Of a stretch of 47,307 nt of DNA, positions 41,242 to 47,307 are shown piece after piece. The position numbers and the translations under genes were made by a program. The notes under the pieces were generated by a model. It did no database searches, was not told the origin of the DNA, and saw only the letters and a list, made by a program, of their open reading frames with translations. Positions within the stretch are counted from its first letter, which is position 1. Each line of letters begins with the position of its first letter. Where the stretch lies: assembly GCF_000422905.1 (NCBI RefSeq), contig NZ_AUGY01000067.1:1-47307 (forward strand), read 5' to 3'. This DNA is from Paenibacillus alginolyticus DSM 5050 = NBRC 15375 (GTDB lineage: Bacteria > Bacillota > Bacilli > Paenibacillales > NBRC-103111).

Positions 41242-41652
41242 ATGTTTAGGGATCTGCTTCGGTTTACGGTTGCCATCTTACTCATCACAAGCTTAGTTGG
41301 CTGTGGAATTAATTCAGGTAACAAGAACCCACTGTCCGAGAATCCGAATTATAAAGCACAACATTACAAGCAAGATGGGTACTTGGGGCTTACCAGTGTC
41401 AATCCGAATGACCCCCTTAACCCTACGTATCATCATTACGAGGATGATTCGAATTTAATGAAGGCTGTGCTCTCACAGCTGCAAGGTATTGAGAAAACGA
41501 ATATCACCATTAACGGACCGAACGCTAAAGTGAAAATAAAACCAAGACCATCCTTGACGCCTGCACAAGTGGAGGAGCTTCGCTCACAAGCTCAAATGGC
41601 GCTAAACACCAATATGCCGCGCTATAATGTGACCGTAAAAATGGTTCCCTAA
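41242..41652 (+). CDS. YhcN/YlaJ-like sporulation lipoprotein
   Basis: 136 residues with a lipoprotein signal (TSLVGCG, Cys about 20), then a polar linker and a C-terminal domain (about 75-136) with a predicted alpha-beta repeat (LMKAVLSQLQGIEKTNITINGPNAKV, then MALNTNMPRYNVTVKMV) like the YhcN/YlaJ spore lipoproteins. The family assignment is moderate. I chose ATG 41242 from GGGAGGTG; five extra codons upstream are rejected. No separate promoter is clear. Confidence 0.65.
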   Translation: MFRDLLRFTVAILLITSLVGCGINSGNKNPLSENPNYKAQHYKQDGYLGLTSVNPNDPLNPTYHHYEDDSNLMKAVLSQLQGIEKTNITINGPNAKVKIKPRPSLTPAQVEELRSQAQMALNTNMPRYNVTVKMVP

Positions 41653-41672
41653 CAGGTAGATTTTCCCCTCGG

Positions 41673-41701
41673 TTGCTATTTGTAATTGAATCAGCTATAC
41701 T
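41673..41701 (+). promoter_or_regulatory. Promoter of the SRP RNA gene
   Basis: TTGCTA (41673-41678), 17 nt, TATACT (41696-41701); predicted start near 41708, where the RNA pairs with its own 3' end. Confidence 0.75.
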
Positions 41702-41707
41702 ATTTTT

Positions 41708-41973
41708 ACCGTGCTAGATGGGGAGGTAGCGGTGCCCTGTAACTCGCAATCCGCTGTAGCGAGGTTGAATTCCTGTTAGCGGTACTGTGATGTGAGGTCT
41801 GGCTTTTACACGTGGTGTTGAGAGTCGGGTCCTTCGCAATGAATGCTCATGAACCCGGTCAGGTCTGGAAGGAAGCAGCCGTAAGTGAGATGTTTCATGT
41901 GCCGAGGGGTTGCCTGATTTGAGCCAACGGTAAGAGTTCGCTTGTATCACTTTATCAATAACAGGTGCACGGT
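41708..41973 (+). ncRNA. scr: Signal recognition particle RNA, long Bacillus type with Alu domain
   Basis: About 266 nt. The conserved apical loop CAGGTCTGGAAGGAAGCAGC lies at 41860-41879, and the Alu-type 5' domain (GTGCTAGATGGGGAGGTAGCGGTGCCCTGTAA) at 41711-41742. The ends ACCGTGC and GCACGGT pair. It binds Ffh and targets membrane proteins. The order SRP RNA then dnaX matches B. subtilis. Confidence 0.95.
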
Positions 41974-42012
41974 TTTACTTTAATAAATGTGAACTTTCAT
42001 AATAACATCTAA

Positions 42013-42047
42013 CAAAACGCCAGTAACTAGGGCGTTTTTTCTTTTTT
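42013..42047 (+). terminator. Terminator after the SRP RNA
   Basis: AAAACGCC-N9-GGCGTTTT followed by TTCTTTTTT. Confidence 0.88.
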
Positions 42048-42157
42048 GCAAGGGAAGGAAAATTCTTGTTCTAGAGAGAATGGTTATAACATGTAGATTC
42101 ATGTGAACGTTTGCACATTTTGCGATTCAATAGAGAGAAAGTGAAGGTGCTGCTGAA

Positions 42158-43591
42158 ATGTCCATTCATGACCCTCAAGATTACATGGTATCCATCGATG
42201 AAATGCGGAAGCTATTCAACCATAGCATACAAACGGGTATGCTCGTTGTGGATGAGGACGGTAAGATCATTTTAGCAACAGATCAAGTATTGAAATACTC
42301 GGGCTATTCAGCCGAGGAAATAACGCATATCTCATTCCCTCAGCTTTTTAAAGTGAGGGCATCTTTGCGTGAGCTGTACGAATTTTACTTTAAGAACGAT
42401 TCCAGTCCTGGGGAATGGCCGCATGGATTTTTAGTAGGCAAGAATGGTGAAACGATGTTTTATCAATTCTCGATGTTGAAGCTTATGCGCGGCGATAAGT
42501 ATATGTATCTCTTGACCATGAAGCATCAGGATAGCTCGCAATTAAGCTTACTGCAGCGGTTCTCGGACGCTTTTTTGAAAGATATTAATTTAGGTGTGTT
42601 ATTGATTAGTGTGAGTTTTACGCTTGTTGACGTCAGTGATCGAGCATGTCAGATTCTAGGGATGGATCGGGAGCATATTCTTAATAAGTCGTTAGATGAG
42701 ATTTTTGCTACGATTCCGAGTCAGCATAAGCTTGTCCAACGAACGATTTTGAATGGTGCTGTAGTCCGCAATCATGCGGTTTCATGGACGAATAATGAAG
42801 AGCGGTTTGAGCTGCTGCTGGATTCTAATGTGCTCAAAGATAATCAAGGTAACATTGTAGGGGCTTATGTCATCTTCAAGGATGTCACGAATATGCGCTC
42901 GCTGGAAGAGATGGTTCAAAGAAGCGACAGGCTTGCTATGATTGGACAAATTGCTGCTGGCACAGCTCATGAAATTCGGAATCCACTAACTTCAATCAAA
43001 GGCTTTCTTCAGGTGCTTCGGCGCACTTTTGAAGTGAAAGGGATGGAGAGAGAACAGAGCTTCACGGTAGTCATGCTGGAGGAAATCAATCGGATCAACG
43101 AGTTGGTTAATGAATTTCTGCTGCTAAGTAAGCCCAAGCATGTTTCTTATGAGAGGATCGATGTGACCGAAGTGCTGCGAGGGATTTTGCCTATTATCAA
43201 TAATGAAGCTATTCTTTACGATGTGAATCTTCAGTATGAGGCGTCATACCATTTGCCGGAAGTGATTGCTGATAAAGAGCTGCTCAAGCAGGTATTCTTA
43301 AATGTTTGTAAAAATGGCATCGAGGCTATGTCGGATGGAGGGGTTTTAACGATTTCAGAGAAAGTAGACACGGTAGAACGAAATGTCTGCATTGACATTC
43401 ATGACACAGGTTCGGGCATACCGATGTTCGTCATTGACAAAATTTTTGATCCATTCTTCACAACCAAGGATACGGGTACCGGGTTAGGTCTTTCGGTGTG
43501 CCAGCGAATTATTCACGATATGGGAGGGACGATACGTGTATCTTCCAAGGGCTATGGAACGACGTTTACGATATCGATTCCTTATACTTGA
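42158..43591 (+). CDS. PAS-domain soluble sensor histidine kinase, sporulation-kinase-like
   Basis: 477 residues without membrane helices: two PAS domains (about 12-120 and 135-245), a HisKA domain with His271 in GTAHEIRNPLTSIKGFLQ, and an HATPase_c domain with N, G1 and G2 boxes (FLNVCKNGIEAM, DTGSGIP, TGTGLGLSVC). This H-box is typical of Bacillus Kin proteins and NtrB-like kinases. No response regulator is adjacent; Spo0F, about 7 kb upstream, is a candidate partner (inference). It sits between SRP RNA and dnaX, where B. subtilis has none. Confidence 0.88.
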   Translation: MSIHDPQDYMVSIDEMRKLFNHSIQTGMLVVDEDGKIILATDQVLKYSGYSAEEITHISFPQLFKVRASLRELYEFYFKNDSSPGEWPHGFLVGKNGETMFYQFSMLKLMRGDKYMYLLTMKHQDSSQLSLLQRFSDAFLKDINLGVLLISVSFTLVDVSDRACQILGMDREHILNKSLDEIFATIPSQHKLVQRTILNGAVVRNHAVSWTNNEERFELLLDSNVLKDNQGNIVGAYVIFKDVTNMRSLEEMVQRSDRLAMIGQIAAGTAHEIRNPLTSIKGFLQVLRRTFEVKGMEREQSFTVVMLEEINRINELVNEFLLLSKPKHVSYERIDVTEVLRGILPIINNEAILYDVNLQYEASYHLPEVIADKELLKQVFLNVCKNGIEAMSDGGVLTISEKVDTVERNVCIDIHDTGSGIPMFVIDKIFDPFFTTKDTGTGLGLSVCQRIIHDMGGTIRVSSKGYGTTFTISIPYT

Positions 43592-43598
43592 TCGTCTA

Positions 43599-43627
43599 TT
43601 TCATCCCTAGGTGCGTTATAGTATAAT
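43599..43627 (+). promoter_or_regulatory. Possible dnaX promoter
   Basis: TATAAT at 43622-43627 with a weak TTTCAT 17 nt upstream (43599-43604), 43 bp before the dnaX start. Confidence 0.4.
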
Positions 43628-43669
43628 GGATTCAGTCATTCCATGCAGGGATTATTGGAGAGGAACACT

Positions 43670-45421
43670 ATGGCACATATTGCTCTGTACCGAACGTGGA
43701 GGTCTCAGACGTTTCGTGAAGTTGTCGGTCAGAAACATATCACGCAGACGCTGCAGAATTCTTTGCGAGAAAATCGCCTTACTCACGCTTATTTGTTCAA
43801 CGGACCTCGAGGAACAGGTAAGACCAGTACGGCCAAAATATTAGCTAAGGCAATCAACTGCTTAAACGGTCCGTCAGAAGAGCCTTGCAACGCTTGTTCA
43901 GCATGTGAACGAATCACCGAAGGTGCTGTCATGGACGTTGTCGAAATCGATGCTGCCTCCAATCGCGGTGTAGAAGAAATTCGAGATATTCGTGATAAAG
44001 TGAAGTATGCCCCTACAGAAGTAAGGCAGAAGGTGTACATCATAGATGAAGTGCACATGCTTACTACCGAAGCTTTTAATGCCCTTTTGAAGACGCTCGA
44101 GGAGCCTCCGGCGCATGTCATGTTTATTTTGGCTACAACAGAACCGCATAAAATACCGGCTACGATTATTTCTCGCTGTCAACGCTTTGACTTTCGGAGA
44201 GTTTCGATGGAAGATCAAGTTCTGCGGCTGCAATATATTTGTGATCAGGAGCAGATCTCGGTTAGCGAGGAAGCTCTCCATTATATAGCGAGACTATCGG
44301 ATGGCGGGATGCGCGACGCGCTAAGTCTGCTGGATCAGGCCGCGTCCTTTGCAACGGGTGAAGTTCAGCTCTCAGATATTTTGTCCATCACAGGTGGTGT
44401 CGCTTCCGATCAATTCAAGAAGCTCGTTCTTTACATCAAAGAGAAGAATCTTGGAGCTGCGCTTGAGCTCATCGATACTTTCATGCAGGAAGGCAAGAGC
44501 GCTGACAAATGTATTGAAAATTTGATTAATTACTTCCGTGATTTACTTATGGTTCGCATGGTGCCGAATTCATCTGTCATTACAGAACGTGTTTTTGATA
44601 TGGGTGACCTTAGGGAAGTAGCGAATCACTTCTCACCGAGTGAAATGATGGCTATGATTGAGACGTTGAATCATTACCAGAGCGAAATGAAATACTCTGT
44701 ACAACCTCAAACCCTGCTAGAAATATCCATTATGAAAATTAGCGGCGGTCACAGAGGGGCAGAGAGCAGTTCGTCTGTAGGTATCCCTGCTGAAGCAGGA
44801 GGACGTGTGCCTCAAGGTGATCTTTTTGCCCAAATGACTCAAAAACTTCAACAACTTGAAGAACAGATAGCTTCACTGGTAAAATCGGGAGTAACGGGTG
44901 CAGCAGCCGATTCCAATGCGAGGCAAGCAGCCTCTGCCAAAGTGCCGGTGGCCTCAGCTCCTTCGAAGAAATCAGGCATCAAGCTCGATGGTTACTTGAA
45001 AGCAGCGGAGAGTCCAGAAACCAAAGCTGCTCTTATGAAGTGGAGTCAAGTATTAGGCGATGTCAAAGAAAAGAAGATTACCGTACATGCTTGGTTCGTT
45101 AATGGTGATCTGGTGTCTATGCTTGATGATGTCGTACTCGTTGCCTTCAAGAATGAAATGCATCGCAATACAACGGAAAAACCAGAAAACAAAGTCATTA
45201 TTGAGCAAGTGCTTACTTCGGTGCTTGGCAAGCCAATGCGTTTACTAACGATTATGCGCAAAGAATGGGACGACGCCAAGAATGATGCGGCTAGCAGCGC
45301 GCCAGAAGTGATGGAGCTAGTGGCTGATGGCGAAGGTAACGGTGCTGCTGTCAAAGAAGAATGGATTTCGGAAGCGATCCAATTATTTGGAGAAGAGCTA
45401 GTGACAATTAAAGAAGACTAA
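43670..45421 (+). CDS. dnaX: DNA polymerase III subunit gamma/tau
   Basis: 583 residues, clamp-loader ATPase. Walker A GPRGTGKTST (about 45), a four-Cys zinc module (CLNGPSEEPCNACSAC), Walker B IIDEVHML, sensor region LATTEPHKIPATIISRCQRF. The C-terminal tau part (from about 370) is Ala/Ser-rich then folded. ATG 43670 is preferred because GGAGAGG precedes it and the family starts MAxxALYRxxR. No obvious slippage run for a separate gamma form was noted. It heads the dnaX-yaaK-recR cluster. Confidence 0.95.
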   Translation: MAHIALYRTWRSQTFREVVGQKHITQTLQNSLRENRLTHAYLFNGPRGTGKTSTAKILAKAINCLNGPSEEPCNACSACERITEGAVMDVVEIDAASNRGVEEIRDIRDKVKYAPTEVRQKVYIIDEVHMLTTEAFNALLKTLEEPPAHVMFILATTEPHKIPATIISRCQRFDFRRVSMEDQVLRLQYICDQEQISVSEEALHYIARLSDGGMRDALSLLDQAASFATGEVQLSDILSITGGVASDQFKKLVLYIKEKNLGAALELIDTFMQEGKSADKCIENLINYFRDLLMVRMVPNSSVITERVFDMGDLREVANHFSPSEMMAMIETLNHYQSEMKYSVQPQTLLEISIMKISGGHRGAESSSSVGIPAEAGGRVPQGDLFAQMTQKLQQLEEQIASLVKSGVTGAAADSNARQAASAKVPVASAPSKKSGIKLDGYLKAAESPETKAALMKWSQVLGDVKEKKITVHAWFVNGDLVSMLDDVVLVAFKNEMHRNTTEKPENKVIIEQVLTSVLGKPMRLLTIMRKEWDDAKNDAASSAPEVMELVADGEGNGAAVKEEWISEAIQLFGEELVTIKED

Positions 45422-45441
45422 ATATAAAGGAGCTATCCACG

Positions 45442-45753
45442 ATGAATAACATGAACCAAATGATGAAACAAGTGAAGAAAATGCAAGAGCAAATGATGAA
45501 AGCCCAAGAAGAACTAGGTACGAAAATGATCGAAGGTACAGCAGGCGGCGGTGTTGTCACTTGTATCATCAACGGACACAAAAAAGTACAAAGCATCACA
45601 ATTAAGCCTGAAGCTGTGGATCCGGATGATGTTGAAATGCTGCAAGATCTCGTACTTACGGCAGTAAATGATGCAATGTCCAAAGCCGAAGAAATTGCTA
45701 ACAAAGATATGGGCAAATTCACAGGCGGTATGAATATCCCTGGATTGTTCTAA
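45442..45753 (+). CDS. yaaK: YbaB/EbfC-family nucleoid-associated protein
   Basis: 103 residues with the family layout: an N-terminal Met/Gln-rich coiled helix (MNNMNQMMKQVKKMQEQM), then GTAGGGVVTCIINGHKKVQSITI and a C-terminal helix. It forms DNA-binding dimers. AAGGAG precedes ATG 45442, 20 nt after dnaX. In the conserved dnaX-yaaK-recR order. Confidence 0.95.
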   Translation: MNNMNQMMKQVKKMQEQMMKAQEELGTKMIEGTAGGGVVTCIINGHKKVQSITIKPEAVDPDDVEMLQDLVLTAVNDAMSKAEEIANKDMGKFTGGMNIPGLF

Positions 45754-45796
45754 GACAACCGAGTGTAACGATTCTGAATGATGAAGGAGTCTTCCT

Positions 45797-46393
45797 TTGT
45801 ATTACCCCGAACCGATAGCCAAGTTAATCGATGCTTTCTCCCGTCTACCGGGGGTAGGTCCCAAAACGGCAGGTCGCCTGGCTTTTCACGTTCTTCGCAT
45901 GAAAGAAGAAGAAGTGATTGACTTCGCGAAGGCGCTTGTCAATGTGAAACGGAACCTTCACTATTGTTCCGTCTGTTGTAACATTACAGACGTTGATCCC
46001 TGCCGCATCTGTCAAGATAAGAGCAGGGACGGTTCCGTCATTTGTGTCGTACAAGAACCTAAGGATTTGGTCGCTTTGGAACGTACCAAAGAATTCGAAG
46101 GGTATTATCACGTGCTGCATGGTGCGATTTCCCCGATGGAAGGGATTGGACCGGATCAAATTCATATTGCGGAATTACTCAAACGTTTGGGTGATGAAAC
46201 GGTGCAGGAATTGATTCTGGCTACCAATCCTAATATTGAAGGAGAAGCTACTGCCATGTACTTGTCCAGGTTAATTAAGCCATTCGGTCTTCGAGTTACG
46301 CGAATCGCGCATGGACTGCCTGTGGGCGGAGATTTGGAATATGCGGATGAGGTGACTCTGACCAAAGCCATGGAAGGGCGCAGGGAATTATAA
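45797..46393 (+). CDS. recR: Recombination mediator RecR
   Basis: 198 residues. Helix-hairpin-helix (FSRLPGVGPKTAGRLAFH), four-Cys zinc finger (CSVCCNITDVDPCRIC) and Toprim domain (ICVVQEPKDLVALERT...HGAISPMEGIGPDQI). Works with RecF/RecO to load RecA. TTG 45797 is used, supported by AAGGAG eight nt upstream and by the family start xYYPEPIAKLI. Confidence 0.96.
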   Translation: MYYPEPIAKLIDAFSRLPGVGPKTAGRLAFHVLRMKEEEVIDFAKALVNVKRNLHYCSVCCNITDVDPCRICQDKSRDGSVICVVQEPKDLVALERTKEFEGYYHVLHGAISPMEGIGPDQIHIAELLKRLGDETVQELILATNPNIEGEATAMYLSRLIKPFGLRVTRIAHGLPVGGDLEYADEVTLTKAMEGRREL

Positions 46394-46412
46394 AATAAGC
46401 TGCATGATAATC

Positions 46413-46440
46413 AGGGAGCTGCAAAGCTCTCTTTTTTTCT
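46413..46440 (+). terminator. Terminator after recR
   Basis: GGGAGCT-gcaa-AGCTCTC followed by TTTTTTT. Confidence 0.85.
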
Positions 46441-46528
46441 GCCCAAAAAGTATAATTAAAGTTCTAAAAACTCCTTTTCTCCCATATGGATAAATCAATC
46501 CGGTTATATGAGGAATGGAGGTATACTT

Positions 46529-46816
46529 GTGCGACCAGCGCTATTAGGAAAGTATGGGATGAAAAACCCAAAGACGAAAACCGTTCAAGAAGAACTGAAA
46601 AAGGACAAGCAGATGCTGATCCAAGAGATCCGTACGGCTCATGAGACTTGGGTGGCAGCTCAAGCGCATTTTGAATTTGCTTTGGACAAGGATCAAATTG
46701 ATTATGCCATCTATGCGATGGAAGCTGCAGAAAAAAGATTTGAAATGCTCATTAAACAAGCCAAAAAGCTAGGGGTAAGTCTAATTGACAGTGACCGGTT
46801 AATGGAGGTGAAATAG
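46529..46816 (+). CDS. yaaL: DUF2508 family protein (YaaL-like)
   Basis: 95 residues, mostly helical (EEIRTAHETWVAAQAHFEFALDK-like core). It corresponds to YaaL by position between recR and bofA. GTG 46529 is chosen because GGAGG lies eight nt upstream; an ATG at 46508 precedes that site. Its stop directly abuts the bofA start. Function unknown. Confidence 0.82.
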   Translation: MRPALLGKYGMKNPKTKTVQEELKKDKQMLIQEIRTAHETWVAAQAHFEFALDKDQIDYAIYAMEAAEKRFEMLIKQAKKLGVSLIDSDRLMEVK

Positions 46817-47086
46817 GTGTATCTTAAATATGTCATATGGGGGGTGCTCATACTCTCATCTCTTATGCTAGTGTTCCTAATATTTCGTAGTCGCGGCGGA
46901 GGAAGGGTATTATCTGCACTGGGGCTGAATGTTGTTGTTGCAGCATTTCTCTTATATTCATTGAACTTATTGAGTACTTATACACAATTTGAACTCCCTA
47001 TAAATACAGTCACTCTAGGGACAGTTACTGTTCTAGGCATTCCCGGGGTCTTACTTCTAGTAGGTCTAAAACTGACTTTGCTCTAG
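46817..47086 (+). CDS. bofA: BofA, inhibitor of pro-sigma-K processing
   Basis: 89 residues, two membrane segments, ending with the family signature ELPINTVTLGTVTVLGIPGVLLLVGLKL. In sporulation BofA holds the SpoIVFB protease inactive with SpoIVFA in the outer forespore membrane. GTG 46817 follows GGAGGTG and abuts the yaaL stop. Position before the rRNA operon matches B. subtilis. Confidence 0.93.
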   Translation: MYLKYVIWGVLILSSLMLVFLIFRSRGGGRVLSALGLNVVVAAFLLYSLNLLSTYTQFELPINTVTLGTVTVLGIPGVLLLVGLKLTLL

Positions 47087-47114
47087 ATGGAAGATCATTC
47101 AAGTAAATCATGTG

Positions 47115-47144
47115 TTGACTCCGTTGCAGCATCTGTGGTATCTT
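47115..47144 (+). promoter_or_regulatory. rRNA operon promoter P1
   Basis: TTGACT (47115-47120), 18 nt, TATCTT (47139-47144); an overlapping TATAAA is at 47144-47149. Confidence 0.6.
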
Positions 47145-47199
47145 ATAAAAGTTGCCGCTGAGACATGCGGGGATAAAGAAGTAACTTAAGAAAAACAAG

Positions 47200-47228
47200 T
47201 TGCAAATGAATTGTTAGTGTGTTATATT
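47200..47228 (+). promoter_or_regulatory. rRNA operon promoter P2
   Basis: TTGCAA (47200-47205), 17 nt, TATATT (47223-47228), about 85 bp after P1, the tandem arrangement usual for rRNA operons. Confidence 0.7.
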
Positions 47229-47234
47229 GGTCTC

Positions 47235-47307
47235 CCGGCTTTCGAAAGAGAGCAGGTTGAACAAGAGAAATTGATCTTTGAAAACTGAACAACGAGTGAG
47301 TAAGCAC
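47235..47307 (+). other. Leader of an rRNA operon with boxA, cut by the window edge
   Basis: TGATCTTTGAAAACT (47272-47286) followed by GAACAACGAGTGAGT is the boxA-type sequence found before 16S rRNA in Bacillales. The 16S gene itself must start outside the window. Confidence 0.8.

Overview
The window reads as a chromosomal segment of a spore-forming, moderate-GC Firmicute, most likely Paenibacillus or a close relative. The case rests on strong AGGAGG-type ribosome binding sites, frequent TTG/GTG starts, sporulation genes (spo0F, bofA, a YhcN/YlaJ-like lipoprotein, a PAS histidine kinase) and the long Bacillus-type SRP RNA. Two gene blocks follow the Bacillus subtilis order: rpoE-pyrG-spo0F-fba-murA-rho-(radical SAM)-rpmE, and scr-(kinase)-dnaX-yaaK-recR-yaaL-bofA-rRNA leader. 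The genus call is inference from gene content and style.

Layout. Positions 1-17 kb are accessory: an ArsR-rhodanese regulator with its MFS exporter, an ABC-F ATPase, DUF2306, a TetR regulator with DUF4188, exoA with DUF3817, cysK, a 14-TM MFS exporter, two overlapping membrane genes (one CBO0543-like), a class 3 lipase, an ABC exporter and an orphan pair of peptide-type ABC permeases. Positions 16.4-23.2 kb hold a decayed gene, small unknown proteins, a guanidine-I riboswitch controlling an SMR guanidinium exporter, a c-di-AMP riboswitch controlling an NlpC/P60 hydrolase, an M1-type metalloprotease and a membrane protein. Positions 23.2-30.2 kb hold ywhD, a class A PBP, speE, ywiB and argS. 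Positions 30.6-41.7 kb hold an S8 protease and the rpoE-to-rpmE housekeeping and sporulation block. Positions 41.7-47.3 kb hold SRP RNA, the kinase, dnaX to bofA, and tandem rRNA promoters with a boxA leader running off the end.

The most unusual content is intergenic. (1) Three separate intergenic regions (17338-17516, 27671-27848, 30380-30556) each carry four short dyads of the form TGYA-N5-TRCA (one site reads TGTG in its left half). Centre-to-centre spacing is almost invariant: 52/62/52, 51/62/52 and 51/62/51. These are near five, six and five turns of B-DNA, so all four sites would face one side of the helix, although the sequence between them is poorly conserved. (2) A roughly 93-nt structured repeat occurs seven times between 23.9 and 39.6 kb, always in the same orientation, with compensatory changes in its first stem and usually just upstream of a plus-strand gene (speE, rpoE, pyrG, murA, the radical SAM gene). 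(3) A tandem 40-bp repeat with a covarying hairpin lies between the M1 protease and its downstream membrane gene. I recognise none of the three as a described family; genome-wide searches are the deciding test.
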